Part shown: positions 10,577-25,800 of the stretch, one piece after another
Layout: every line of letters begins with the position of its first letter
How positions within the stretch are numbered: the first letter of the stretch is position 1
Origin: Trichoderma breve
Taxonomy: Eukaryota > Ascomycota > Sordariomycetes > Hypocreales > Hypocreaceae
Assembly (NCBI RefSeq): GCF_028502605.1
Contig: NC_079237.1
Span: 2,604,001 to 2,668,000, forward strand
Length of the DNA: 64,000 nucleotides
Direction of reading: 5' to 3'
Notes under the pieces: model-generated
Databases searched by the model: none
Seen by the model: the letters and a program-made list of their open reading frames with translations, nothing else
What the model was told of the DNA's origin: nothing
Program-made: the position numbers and the translations under genes

Positions 10577-13500
10577 ATGATCTGGTACCTGCTCTATCCA
10601 CTGCGAGGGTGAGGACTCCCCCAACTCATCACAAGAAACTGCAGCTTCACCAGAGCTGATTGATTTAACCCTAGAACAACAGAGGCCCCGGTCCTCTCAG
10701 CGTCTCACCCGCTTCGAAGAGTCCTCACTCGCTATGGCCGCTATGCCTCTCGCTATGCAATCAGCACGCTGCTCATCTCTGCCGCCATAGCGGCCTTTCT
10801 GATCTATCCGCTGCCCTTCATCTACACCAGCCATGTCATCAACGGCGCCTCACCCCTCCCTCGCCATGTCTGGACCGCCGCTCAGCCGCTTCCGTATGAC
10901 AACGCAGCCAGTCCCGACATTGTCATGCGCTCCATCTGGGTTCATTCGAGCTACATGCAAGCACTAAGTCCCGATATTCTCCTATCGGCCCTTGACTTGC
11001 AGGATGCGCTTCTAGGCGACACCAAAGACTTTGGTCCCAGCAGATCCTTTGGTCTGCTCCCTCCCAGTGACTCCGAATCCCCCCTGACTCCAGCACAGCG
11101 GGATGCCCTCCACATCGTCAATGGTCTGACCAACCAGTCGTGGATACTCCAATCGCCGTTACTGTACTGGAACTGCTCCCGTGATCGCATCCTGGCCGAC
11201 GAGGATATCTTGGCCACAGTCAATGACAAGAAGAACCACACTACTCCAGCAAATATCACTCTACGACATTCCATTGTTTTTAGTGGGAAGCGATTTGAGG
11301 ACCGCCGCTTATTGGCCGCTGATGCTCTCGTCATCACGTTGCTGTATCGAACAGACTCCCCCGTTGGTCGCCAGTGGGAGGCTGTAGCACGATCGTTACC
11401 AGTCAAGATGGGCGATAAGTGGGATATATATCCTCCGAGTGGCAATGTGTCGGCCAGCCAACTCTACGAATTTCAATTCAGGCCCATGTCAGTGCAGGAT
11501 TCCATCATTCTAGCCCTGGCGTATACGCTGTCCTTGGTGTACTTTCTCCAGCAAGTGTCCAAGGTTCGCGCTGTCAAGTCTAAACTGGGTCTGATAGCCA
11601 CCGTCGTGATGCAGATTATCATGTCAATTGCCGCAAGCTTCACAATTTGCGGCGTCTTCAAAATCGACCTGTCTGGCATCCCTCGAGCCGCATATCCTCT
11701 CGTCATATTATCCATGAGCTTGGAGCATATCCTTCGCCTAATGGACGCCGTAGTCCGCACTCCCTCTGGAGAAAACACAAGTAGCAGGATAGGGTCTGCT
11801 TTTGGGGAGACTGCGCCTACTGCCCTGGTTAGCACTGTCCAAAACTTTTTGATTCTCCTCGGCTTATCCTATGCCGTCACCCCAAGCGTATCCGCATTTT
11901 GCATCTTTGCGGCAATTGCCATTGTGCTCGACTTTTTCTTCTTGTCCAGCTTCTTCATCTCCGTTCTTAGTGTTGATGTGCGGCGAATGGAGCTTGGGGA
12001 TGCTCTCGCCAGAGAGGCCATGCGTCGCAAACTAAAAGCACGTCGCCCTCGGGAACACCCATCCTGGGCGAAGCGTATGCTTGAAGGCAAAATTGCATTA
12101 TCAACACGCATTGCGGGAACAGTCGTCATGATAAGCTTCGTCATCATCGCGCAGTCTCACTTTTTCGGTGGCGGCGATATTTCCCAGAGGCTGGCTCACT
12201 TATACAATGGCCAGGATTTGGAACCCAACATGTCATCGCTCAAGACGTCCCATCTGGAGGATATCCACCAAGCAAGAACTCCCACGTCTTGGCTGCGACT
12301 TCAAGATCATGATGCCGCCCGTGAAATAATCCGCCTCATAAAACCTTCAGCCTACAGCTACATAGCTAGAGTCTATGAGCCTTTAGTGTTTGTAAAAAAG
12401 GGATCTAACCGAGTGCCGATGATGAAAGAGCCTGCGCTACTCCCAGCGATATATGACTTTGCGCATCACCAGCTGCGTACATTCGTCTTTATCGACATTG
12501 TTGTGGTTGCCTTGCTGCGTCTTCTGGTAAGCTACCTACTGCCGGAAGACGAGACCAAGGCGGAAGAGCTGCAGGACTCGAGTGACCAATCCAACTTGTG
12601 TGTGAAAACGCTCTCCGGGGGACACACACTCGATATAGCTATGCTCGCCTACTCACCAAGAGGCTACCTTCTATCTGTTGGTCTAGACCGTATGATTCGC
12701 CTGTGGGACGTTAACCATAGGAATAAAGGCCCAGTCTCTAACCTGGAAAGGGAAATCCTGGTGAAATTTCCCGTGCTTGCAGTTGCCATGAGTGAAGACT
12801 CGGATTGGCTGGCGATCTTATCATCCGACACGGTCATCTTTTGGAATATTACAACCCATGTCCACGGCTCTTCCGTGGCCGTAGAGACCTACAACCAGAA
12901 GCCAGAGTCCTTCTTTCTGGAACCAACCGCATCATCAGATATTCCAAGAGCAGTCATAGTATGGAGGAACGGATCTGCATTAGATGTAGACCCGGCCTCG
13001 AGAGAAACCCGCGAGTCCACCATCTGTCTTGGATTGACATGTGCCCGCCCACTCTTGAGCAAAGGTGAATTTTCGATTTGTCCTTTGTTGTCGTATTATA
13101 AGTATAGCTGACTAACGAGAATGATTCCTATGTACACAGTTGGCAACCATCCAAGGGTCTCCCTTGTAGCAACATCTCGAAATGGAGATGTACATATCAT
13201 GGAAAGAAATGGGCAGTTATGGGAAAGGCGGAATCTTCTCTCTAGAAGACTTGCAAGCGATGAAATCCACCAAGTCGTGACCCTCTCGCCGCTCCCCTAC
13301 TTCCTTGTATCATCCAAGACGGATCTTCATCTTATAAACCTAGATGATGGAACTACCTCGTGGAGCTTCTCCGTGGAGGAGATGCGGCCACGCTCACTCA
13401 CATGCGCCTTCACCTGCCATCGATCACCAAATGCCTCGCCATTAGGGTTGGTATCCTTCACGTTTAGCTACTTGGCGCTGGGCTCAGGCGACTGTGTTCT

Positions 13501-14080
13501 ACACACGTTTACGCCTCAGGATGAAGATGATGCGATTTGTATGCACAACATTGACGATACAGGTACCAGCAGTGGGTGGTGCAGTTGGGCTGATGCAAAG
13601 GAACGAAAGAAGCACATCGGCAACCCTGGTGTTTGGAGCCTCTTGTCCGATGGGAGCACATTAGGTCTTCGTCGCCGGTCCCGTACTGAGCCGAGAAGTC
13701 GACATGGACATCAACGCCAGGATATATCGGGGGTACGGAGCCGCGTGTCGAGCACACGAAGCCGTGAATTAGGAACTTTCAGCTGCTGGGAATTGTGGAG
13801 GGCGGCGGCAAGTGACTGGGACGAGTTGGACGAAACCACACCATTGTTCTCCGACGAAGATGCAGGGCAGTTGGTTGTTTGTGAACCGGGACCCAGTGTA
13901 AGAGTCGGGCCAACATCAGTAGCCTTTGCTTATGGGAACGTTATCAAGCTGGTAACGTTGAGCGGGCACAAGCCTTTTGACGCAGGGATCGAGGACGTCA
14001 GTCATGAATCGTCAATGAATGTGCCGACAAGGCGTCGCAAGATAGTAGCAACAGCTAGGCCAGGAGCAGCATTAGGTTAA
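10577..14080 (+). CDS. SCAP: SCAP-like sterol-sensing SREBP cleavage-activating protein
   Basis: Three exons, 10,577-10,608, 10,675-13,064 and 13,140-14,080, give 1,120 residues. The tiny first exon encodes MIWYLLYPLRG, the conserved N-terminus of fungal SCAP, and joins to TTEAPVLSASHPLRRVLTRYGRYASRY. A first membrane helix lies at about residues 33-57, then a lumenal loop with several N-glycosylation sequons, then the multi-helix sterol-sensing domain (about 283-450). The C-terminal half is cytosolic and has WD40-like units, the clearest being GGHTLDIAMLAYSPRGY...DRMIRLWDV. SCAP escorts SREBP from ER to Golgi in COPII vesicles when sterol or oxygen is low. The gene implies that the fungus keeps an SREBP pathway. 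Intron 2 (13,065-13,139) has the branch site GCTGACTAAC. It converges on the 14-3-3-like gene. Confidence 0.93.
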
Positions 14081-14676
14081 CATCATGAATATTTTGAAAA
14101 GAAATCAAAGAAAGGAAGAAAAGTTGAGAGGCACTGGGCTGATCTTCCAGGACGCATAGACCGTTAATATCTATCAGCGATCCGCTCACCACTGACATTG
14201 ACCGACGTGAAGACATGAAAGCACTGCCCAAAGCCGATCAATATGAACGTACTATTGAAAGGGAAATACAAGCCATATCAAGGATGGTACTGACACGAAA
14301 CAGGCTTCTGATGACTATCAGAGCAGTGAGTTCGGGCGTAGCATAGCTGTGCATAATTAAGGGAGAGGTTGTGCTTGAGATGATATATATAAAAAAAAAT
14401 CCATCAAGAAATAAACAGATAGACAACTACATAAATAATCTAAACATTAACTATAGGGATATATACCAACATAAACTGTAAACATGCTATGTGTTTATTG
14501 GATTCACTTGAAGTGGTAGATAGATACGCTTTATGCACGCTGAGGGAAAAAATACATGACGAGAGGCTAGTTCGTAAACGAGGATTGATGAGTTCTTCTG
14601 CGGAATGAGATGGCTCGCATCGTTCGATGATGGGTTCGATCTCGGCTGGTTGCTATCACCCATGATAGTTTGAGGT
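14081..14676. other. Convergent spacer between SCAP and the 14-3-3-like gene
   Basis: These 596 bases hold the two 3' UTRs. AT-rich tracts at about 14,380-14,410 may serve in 3'-end formation. No RNA gene or conserved ORF is visible. Confidence 0.5.
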
Positions 14677-15543
14677 TTATATTGGGTTTTCCATGCCGAT
14701 AGGAGGAGTCGTGCCTGCGATGGGCGCTGTAATCAAAGCCTGGGCTTTGCTGTGAAGCGTGTTGCTGGATCCAAGGCCACGCCTCATCATCTTACCCAAC
14801 ACGGTAACTAATTCGCAGGCATCGCGAAACATGTCGTCGTCCATGCCTTCTGTAGCCTCATAAACCTCATTGATCGTAGTTCTTGCAAGGCTGCGGCTAC
14901 CATTGGCGTCGTGAACGCATTCATAAAGAAACGCTGCGTATTCTGTTTTGACTGATAAACGCAAGGAGTGGGAGCCCCAGAGAAGTTTATCAGCCAACTC
15001 TGCTGCTTCTTCAAAATATTGATTTGCTGTGGGCAAGTAGTCTTTGGCAGGCAATAAGAAGGAGAGCGAGAGCGCCGATACCGGGGCTTCAAAGCCAGGA
15101 GGAGGGCCAACGGGGCCGCCTTCAAGAGAATGATGTATTGCATGCTGATAGTCATCCGCGACCTGACCGGTCGGCACGGCGTCGGGATCCCAGCCTGGCA
15201 TGTTGGACACGCGGGGCTGATTTCGAAAAAGCACAAAGATGTGATAAAAGCTGGCACGCAATTTGTATGCCAGGACTTTCAGCTCGACACAATTGCTGAC
15301 AAAGGGGATGACATATTCCTGCAGCATCTTGAGCCCTTCACGTGCCAGCCAAAGGATGCGCATGATATTTTCGTGGAGCGTCGCATCAGGCTTGCGCTGC
15401 TTCTTGACCTCGACGAGCTTGTCAGAGAGCCTAAGAGAGAGGCCCAGTATCTTATAAAGTGTTGACGAGAGTATGGTGTTGTCATTTTCAACGCTCCTGG
15501 CCATTCGACCCAGGTACTTTTGATCTACCTCGGATGACGCCAT
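14677..15543 (-). CDS. Divergent 14-3-3-like protein
   Basis: A single 288-codon frame on the minus strand starts at ATG 15,543 (MASSEVDQKYLGRMARSVE). It is all-helical in character and has 14-3-3-like stretches: LYKILGLSLRLSDKL near the start, and late in the protein YFEEAAELADKLLWGSHSLRLSVKTEYAAFLYEC, which corresponds to the 14-3-3 helix with HPIRLGLALNFSVFYYEI. The following ARTTINEVYE matches LAKQAFDEAI. Many ascomycetes carry such a paralogue beside their two canonical 14-3-3 proteins. The canonical N-terminal motif and several phosphopeptide-binding residues are not obvious, so ligand binding may differ. The length is close to a normal 14-3-3 (about 250) plus a C-terminal tail. Function is unknown; the fold call is from sequence resemblance only. 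Confidence 0.72.
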   Translation of the reverse strand: MASSEVDQKYLGRMARSVENDNTILSSTLYKILGLSLRLSDKLVEVKKQRKPDATLHENIMRILWLAREGLKMLQEYVIPFVSNCVELKVLAYKLRASFYHIFVLFRNQPRVSNMPGWDPDAVPTGQVADDYQHAIHHSLEGGPVGPPPGFEAPVSALSLSFLLPAKDYLPTANQYFEEAAELADKLLWGSHSLRLSVKTEYAAFLYECVHDANGSRSLARTTINEVYEATEGMDDDMFRDACELVTVLGKMMRRGLGSSNTLHSKAQALITAPIAGTTPPIGMENPI

Positions 15544-17026
15544 GGGAAAGCGATGCTACCGTAGGTCGTGTAGAAAAAAAAAAAACAAGTTGAGCAGATA
15601 GCCAAGAAAATTTCAAGAAAAAGGCTTCACGGAGCCCTCAAAATGATCGAATTTTTGGCGTTGATAGGTCAAAGAAGAATCTCGGTTAGATGCCTGGTGC
15701 GATAGTGCCAACAGGAGATGTGGATTGAAACGAGCGGCTATGCGACAAGGTCCCTAGATACCAAAGTACTCCGTCAGCAACGATTCAAGATTGCAGTAGG
15801 TTAGTATGTATGCCATAAGACAAAGTGAGAGAAGGAATTCGAGTTGAAGCAATACTGAGGCGAGTACATAGAGCCCCTAGTCCCAACGGCCATAGAGGCC
15901 AAGCCATAGCGTAACATGAGTAGCAGGAGATGCCTGGGTAGGATAGAAGGATGGTTGCTCAAGCGCCATGTTGAACGTCGAGCCTGGTTACGCAGAAGCA
16001 CGCCCGCATTCCAACAAGCCCAGACAGGCGAGCTTCTGCTTCCCCTGACACAGACACAGCCTCTTATCATGGAAAGGGACGGTTGAAGCGCATCCAAAAT
16101 CATGATCCCGCTCCGCTAGCTAGATTCGTTTGCAATTGGTGTCCGTCTTGCGAATCTCGGCCGAGGCTCGTTGAATCTTGCCCGGTCCGCTGTGTATTTC
16201 TGTACTCGTGCTACGAGACAGGGGGAGATGGCATAGTAAGCGTCGCACGACTTACCCAAGGTACGGTAGTCAAGGAAATATCAGTAAACTTTATATCCTG
16301 CAATTGAGTTTGACGGCGCTAGGGCTGAGTGTCGCTGGTGAGAGTGCAGAGGTAAAGTTGGATGACGGGCGCGAAGCGACTCGACGTTGACAGGGTGAAG
16401 CGTCATTCAGCCCCAGTGCGCGCGGGCTGTGTTCGCGTATATTGGTCAAAGTCCACGCGTTGTACAAGTACCTGCATCTGATCGCTTAGCATCTCCCCGC
16501 GACAGGGATTAATGGCTAGATGGATGGACCAGCTCTTTATTGGGCGTTTATACTGCATTGCAGTGCTAGAGATGCAGTTAGGTAATCATGCGACTGTTGT
16601 TGCGAGTACCAGGCATGCACATGCATGAGGACAGAAAAAATCACTGAATATAGATGAAAATATAATTGTGTGTGATTTTCACACTAAAAGTTGGTATATA
16701 GTGTACATGATAAGCATATTCCTCCCTTCCCAGAGTCACAAATGCTGGCTTCATGCTGCCTCATCCAGCCATGCCGTCATCTTATCCAGTCAATAAGCTT
16801 GAGAGGGTTGGCGATGGGGAAAAAAAGCCAGGCTATTCGACGGGTTTGTCAAATACAAGGCCTAAACGTTGAAATCATTGCGTATAAATAATAATATTGA
16901 ATATTTCATAACACATTCGGGGATAGACTTGAATCCCATCCATCTGAATCGAGAGTCGTTGGTTGTGGTATGTGCCGATTCCTGAGAGATGCAATCTCGT
17001 CTAATATCTCAATCAAGTGAGACTCT
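15544..17026. other. Long intergenic region without recognisable gene
   Basis: These 1,483 bases lie between the start of the 14-3-3-like gene and the stop of the small repeat-protein gene. Short open frames on both strands (for example 15,801-16,103 and 16,083-16,390) have no recognisable motif and overlap each other. A poly-A run follows 15,570 and base composition is ordinary. It may hold a long promoter or 5' UTR for the 14-3-3-like gene; nothing else can be supported. Confidence 0.5.
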
Positions 17027-17224
17027 TTACATGATGGTGCAGCCGAGGGTAGTGTGGTTCTCGTCGATCTTGTGCTGACGCGCCTTAGGCTTGGCCATGA
17101 CGGTGCAGCCGAGAGTAGTGTGGTTCTCGTCGATCTTGTGTCCATCAGGCTGAGGCTTGGCCATGACGGTGCAGCCGACGGTGGTGGTGGACTTGTCAGT
17201 CTTGGCGATCTGGACCTTGGCCAT
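17027..17224 (-). CDS. 65-residue protein built from three tandem repeats
   Basis: This is an unrecognised small gene, intronless, with ATG at 17,224 and TAA at 17,027-17,029. The whole protein is three imperfect units of 20, 22 and 22 residues plus a terminal Met. Each unit begins MAK and ends TT-V/L-GCT-V/I, with K-T/I-D in the middle (KTDKS or KIDENH). Each unit carries one cysteine, in GCT(V/I). There is no signal peptide, membrane segment or dibasic Kex2 site, so a secreted processed peptide is unlikely. The DNA repeat has a period of 66 bases and units 2 and 3 are nearly identical, so they duplicated recently or are homogenised. A good TATA box lies about 120 bases upstream and the leader ends CATCATCAAA before ATG, as in strongly expressed fungal genes. 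That supports a real gene; its function is unknown. Confidence 0.7.
   Translation of the reverse strand: MAKVQIAKTDKSTTTVGCTVMAKPQPDGHKIDENHTTLGCTVMAKPKARQHKIDENHTTLGCTIM
17033..17224 (-). repeat. 66-bp coding tandem repeat
   Basis: Three units start (plus-strand coordinates) at 17,033, 17,099 and 17,165. The first two share GGTGCAGCCGAG and the following 20 or so bases with a single difference. The third, encoding the protein's N-terminus, is shorter (60 bases) and more diverged. Confidence 0.9.
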
Positions 17225-17902
17225 TTTGATGATGGTTTATGGATTGAAGGGGTGAGATTGGTGAAGAGAGACTTGAATTGTGAGGTGATTGGAGCTGTTG
17301 ATGATGGACTGATTTTTGTTTCCAGATGGCGGAAATCCTAGACCTCTTTATATCATTGCGACTGACATGAAGATGGCCTGCGCGATTCGAAATTGACTCG
17401 GAGAGTTGATTCTGTTCTTGCTCCAAAGCATTGTTCCCCAGGCTAATCAATCACCGCGCCGCTTCATATCGCATTGGTACATTGATCTATCATTCACATC
17501 ATATCCTATTGTTCTCGAATGTGGGGTCGAATCGCCCATGCCGACACTTCTTCGCATTATCGCCTTCATATTGTTCTTGGCTCCGCTCCAGCTTGAGACA
17601 ACGCCCCCAGCTGACCAACATCACTTTGGTAGCTCCCCATAATGTGCGAAAATCGAGCAACTGAGCATTGACTACCGGTCGCCCGAGGGAACTAGGGGGT
17701 TAACTTTATATTGTCATCAGCAAATAGCTCTATTATTATGTATCATTAGGCTGAAAGCTAGAGCCGTATTTGTGTCTGCGTATGGTGAATTGAGGAATTG
17801 TATTTCTTCTAATTTTTAACCTTTTTTTCTTTCCATTTGAGGCTGGTTCTTCTGACAGCTCGTTGGACCTTCATAGTCCCACCCGTTGTTAAATTACCCA
17901 TT
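17225..17902. other. Spacer between the small repeat-protein gene and SEC23
   Basis: These 678 bases hold the promoter and leader of the small gene (minus strand) and the 3' UTR of SEC23. Open frames seen here on the plus strand are shadows of the leader. Nothing else is recognisable. Confidence 0.5.
17346..17354 (-). promoter_or_regulatory. TATA box of the small repeat-protein gene
   Basis: On the minus strand the sequence reads GATATAAAG, about 120 bases before the ATG at 17,224. The leader between them is CA/CT-rich with no upstream ATG, the layout of strong fungal core promoters. Confidence 0.55.
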
Positions 17903-21476
<3,574 letters not shown>

Positions 21477-22542
21477 ATGGCAGCGTCAACAGCAACTCCC
21501 TCACACACTAACACTAAATCCCCCACTATTCGACGCATACGTTAGTTCCCTCTCCCCGACCTCTTCAAGACAGGAGGGTAGAGAGAGTCATGTCTCATCC
21601 TTCGTAGAAGCACTAACTCGGGCATCTTCCAGTCCGCGAGGCTGCAGAGCTTTCAAATGCGCCGTCTCCCGATTACACCGCGGAGCCGCTAGAGTCGGAT
21701 CTCTTTGAATGGCACTTCACCCTCCGAGGCCCTCCAAATTCCCCATACAGCCAGGGTGTCTATCATGGCCGTATTATCTTGCCTCCAGCGTATCCTCTTC
21801 GGCCTCCTAGCTTTCGCTTCTCCACTCCAAACGGCCGCTTCGAGGCCAACCGGGAGATTTGCCTCAGCATAAGTGGTCACCATGAAGAAACATGGCAGCC
21901 AGCCTGGGGCATTCGAACTGCCCTTGTCGCGTAGGACTTCCGCGCTCCATCACATGTCCCTATCGGCCCTTGATATCTGACTGATGACGGTAATGATACA
22001 GGCTCCGCAGCTTCATGGAAACGGATGTTCTGGGTCAACTAGGTGGTCTGGAGACTACTGAAGCGGTCCGCCGCCGCCTTGCTCAAGAGTCAGCGTCCTT
22101 CAAGTGCGCAGTCTGCGCCAGAACAAACGCGGACATCATCGCCGAATGCGAAGACCGCTGTAAACAAGCCGCCTCTCCATGCCAGGATATATCAATTCCT
22201 GCTGAGCTAAACATGGGCTGGAGAGATGAGCTTGAGGCTGCTGGGAAGGGCCAATCACAGTCAGCTCATCCGTCAAAGGTCTCACATGTACCTGATCAAA
22301 ATGATAAGATCTCCGAAGAAGCTGAGCTGGCAGAGGGATTTGTCCAGACGGCCCCCAGTATCCCAAATGACGTAGTCGCACCACCACCCCCGATGCCCTC
22401 ACGCGAAACTCACCGAAACTCTTCAGCTGCTAACCAGACAAGAGCCGGAAGCGATGGAGTCCCACTGTGGATAGACAGAGTGATTATAGCTTTGGTCATC
22501 TTGTTGATTGCACTGGTTCTTAAAGTTTTGTTTAGTACATAA
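21477..22542 (+). CDS. UBC6: Ubc6/UBE2J1-type ER tail-anchored ubiquitin-conjugating enzyme
   Basis: Three exons, 21,477-21,540, 21,633-21,930 and 22,002-22,542, give 300 residues. The UBC fold runs from RRILREAAELSNAPSPDYTAEP to about residue 125, with the catalytic cysteine at C98 in REICLSISGHHEETWQPAWGIRTAL. The ICLSISGHH version of the active-site loop is diagnostic for the Ubc6/UBE2J class and lacks the usual HPN geometry of other E2s. A hydrophilic linker leads to a C-terminal membrane anchor (about 274-298, IDRVIIALVILLIALVLKV). The enzyme works in ER-associated degradation on the cytosolic face, with Doa10- or Hrd1-type ligases. The long linker resembles UBE2J1 more than yeast Ubc6. 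The ATG at 21,477 precedes a 92-base intron with a CTAAC branch site. It converges on TFC3. Confidence 0.92.
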
Positions 22543-22824
22543 CCAGCTGCCCTGTAGTTGGGATGAGGGCTCCTGAGGGTTCCCTCCCCTGTATTCGAAC
22601 AATCTGTAATATTCAGATCAAATGTGCGAAGTAGATATCCATGGGTCACCAATAGCACGGCTAGCAGCTAATGAAGTCAAATTATAATGATCAATTTTGG
22701 AGCGCCCATAATCTCGCCCTATCGTAACTACTGCCGCCTGGTGTCTAGGAGCATATGAGTCACTTAGAGAGGGGAGGAAGTTCGTTATGGAAGGTTTGTC
22801 TACTACTAAGCTACCAGCCTGCTC

Positions 22825-25800
22825 TCACTGTCGACTGTATTGCCATGGTACAGCCAGCCACCACCACTCTCCCACAGTTACAGCCAATCCACCCATGGCC
22901 TCTTCAAAAACGCCCGTTTTTATGCCCCAGCTTACAATAAGACTCGCCTCAAATTCATCGAGAATCGGCCGCAAAGAGTTACAAACGTCCCTGATAGCCA
23001 TGGGTCCTTTGGTGGCATAAGTGAAACAAATGGCTCCCAGTATATCGGACCATCTCTTGCTGTCTTTCTCTCCAAAAAAGTCAATCCATTGTGGGATTTC
23101 TCCTTTCAAAGTTGTAGAAGGCAACTCCTCTTGCGTCACAGCTTGTAGCACGGCAATGTCATTGCTGTACTGGTACAGGTCCGTTGGAACGGCCTGAAGT
23201 CGGAAATGATAATAAGATTTAGGATACTTTCGACTCTCATAATTACCCGGTTCGAAGCCAAAGGGGATATTCGGTATGTCCAAGGGGGCAAGTGTAATTC
23301 TTCCGGCAGCATTCAAGTTCGTCAATGCCATCATAGAGCCGTCATTCAGAGTGTACGGTATCTCAAACGCCTCACCCGTATGGAATATGCTATCCATACG
23401 GATTTTGAAAGCTGCTGCCTCTTCATATTTTGAACGTTGCGCCACCCTGCTCAACGTTGACAAATACCACTCACTGAGCCTATATGGACGCCCTCCAAAT
23501 GGCGTCTTTTTGCTCCTGCAAATGACCCTTTGAGCTGTGAGTTGATCGATGGCTTCCTTAAGTAGTAGCGAGCCTTGTTCTGTGCCTTCCCCTGACAAGG
23601 TGAGGAATTTTTCTTTAATCTTTCGCACAGAGTATTTCGCTTCGCTAGTGCAGCAAAGTGACTTGATCCATGATCTTGCAATATCTGCATTCGCGGCATT
23701 GGCATTGTCATTTATACAATCAAAGGCTTGATTGACTGGTAGTGCACCGGGCTCTGATGTAACCGCCTCAAACCTGGAAAAAATCGATGATTGAGCATGG
23801 AAATATCTCTCACACCAATCTTCCTCGCTGGATCTGTTGGATTTGAGTAAGAATCGGTGGGCAAGAAGGTCTCTTGTCTGCGGGATTTGGTAGCCTTCCT
23901 GGCGAGATATCCTCGTCGCCCATTTAATAAGGATTTGCCAATCGTATTCAATCGGGTTTTCAAAGTCTAGCATGGGGAGTTCAAGGCTTTCAAAAGCTTC
24001 AGTCAGCCGTTCTTGAACATCTCGGGTAAATTTTTTTATATGAGGCCCCTGTTCCTTACATGCGACTGCCCAGAATTTACGCAAGGCAGCCAGTCGCATA
24101 TTCGGGAAGATATGAAGTAAAAGGCCCCAATCGATGGCTTTATCTGCACCTCCTAGCAAGACTCGGACGACGACGAAAGCGGCTAGGAGGTCTCCCTGAC
24201 TTGCCAGCTGGCCGTCCTCTATCTCCAGTGCCCCTGGTTCGTCTATTCCGTACGTTCCCCTCGGGGATATTGAGGTAAGTGGACGAGTTATCAGAGCCAC
24301 CCTTTTAATCTTCGATTGTGTCATGTCGCCAACATTCAGGGGGCGCCTTGAATATCTTAGGACTGAAGCATCCAAGCTGAACTCGGAGTCTTCATCATCG
24401 CTTGATGTCAAGGCTTCTGATTCGTGCAAAATCTGGTCAACAGATTGGGGATTTAATGGCCCCTGGTGCTGCCACTTGAGACTAGGTAATGAAGCAACAC
24501 TTTCAAAACCAACTGAAAAATTCACGAATAAATTGTATGGACCAGCAACCAGCGGAGATGCCTTGATGAACTGTTCCCTTTCAGCTAGCTCAAGATCGAG
24601 GCAGTCGATTAAGCCTTTCATGAATCTGTCATGAGCAGTTTCGGTACTGATGGCAGGAGTTGGCCTTCCAGCCTCATTCCCGGATATACGTTTGTCAAGG
24701 CCTTGGACCATGTCAGCCCAATGAAACCACTCTGCATCAGGCATCCAGCCACATAACGTGAAGCTAGAACTGTTGCTTTTTTCCTCGAAAAACTGCAAAT
24801 CGAGATATGGCCAGTTTCCATCATTAACTGAAATCTTCATAGGTTCAGTCATAGTAACCTTTACGGCGACAGTGGTGGGTGAGTCTTCGAAAGTAGCATT
24901 TATATCAGAAAATCGGAGGGGCCGTGTTGTTCCCTGTGGCATTCCGTGATCGTTTATAGACCAATCATCATCTAAGAATACGTTCGGGGCCAAGAATTGT
25001 ATCTTCGCGTCATGAGTCGGATGAACCATGCTGCGATTGTTTTGACTTGAGGCCGCAATATTGTCAGAAAGCCAGCTGGTTGCAGCCCATCTTACTTCAT
25101 ACTTGTCGTGGGGTGGGGTGGAAAGAGATGCGAGATTTGGACTATTTGAACTGATCTGAGCGAACTTCCTTCGCTTGCTTGGAGTGGTTATGTCGCTCAT
25201 CATTCCGTGGCGCCTTTTGGCTGAAGCTTGAGCCACATACACTGGAGCGTCCAGCTGTGCGACTTCACCAGCAAGAATACGACGTCCTCGGCGGTTCTCC
25301 TTCCTCTCTCCATATTCAACATTATTGCCCGAAGACCGAAACGGCGTGGGTATGAAGAGCTGAGGGTGTCGCTGCTTGATACTCTCAACAACATTCAGAG
25401 TTTCTGCGGAGAAAGCATCAAGATGCGGCAACGTAATGACCTGGCATTTGGCGAAGAGTCCGCTATGATCTTGAAAGCCATGCCAATGCTCCAGGACTGA
25501 CTTGGCTTTGATCATTCGGCTTAGAGCCCCTTGGAAGTCCTTCGTTTTCGGTACTGGTTTCTCGGGGTATCTAGTATTCCATACGGTGGTGAGAGCATGC
25601 CAAAGAGAATGCCCTCCGGGAAGGACCCCATCCTGTTGGACAAGCATATCCATCAGGAGCGCAGAGATTTGGTCAGTAACCTCACTTCTGAGAGGCTTTT
25701 TCTTCGAAACCTTACTTGCCCCATTGCGAGACACGGGCCCATATGATTGCTGACTGCTAGCCAATTCTACCTCTGTCTTCCCTGCGCCATATGCTGGGGA

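Noticed and set aside
15801..16390. Short open frames in the long intergenic region
   Set aside because: They overlap on both strands, have no recognisable motif, splice pattern or start context, and are of lengths expected by chance.
16906..17145. Alternative minus-strand frame across the small repeat gene
   Set aside because: It is open only because the 66-base repeat keeps all copies in phase. It lacks the promoter and leader context of the 17,224 ATG and runs into non-repeat sequence.
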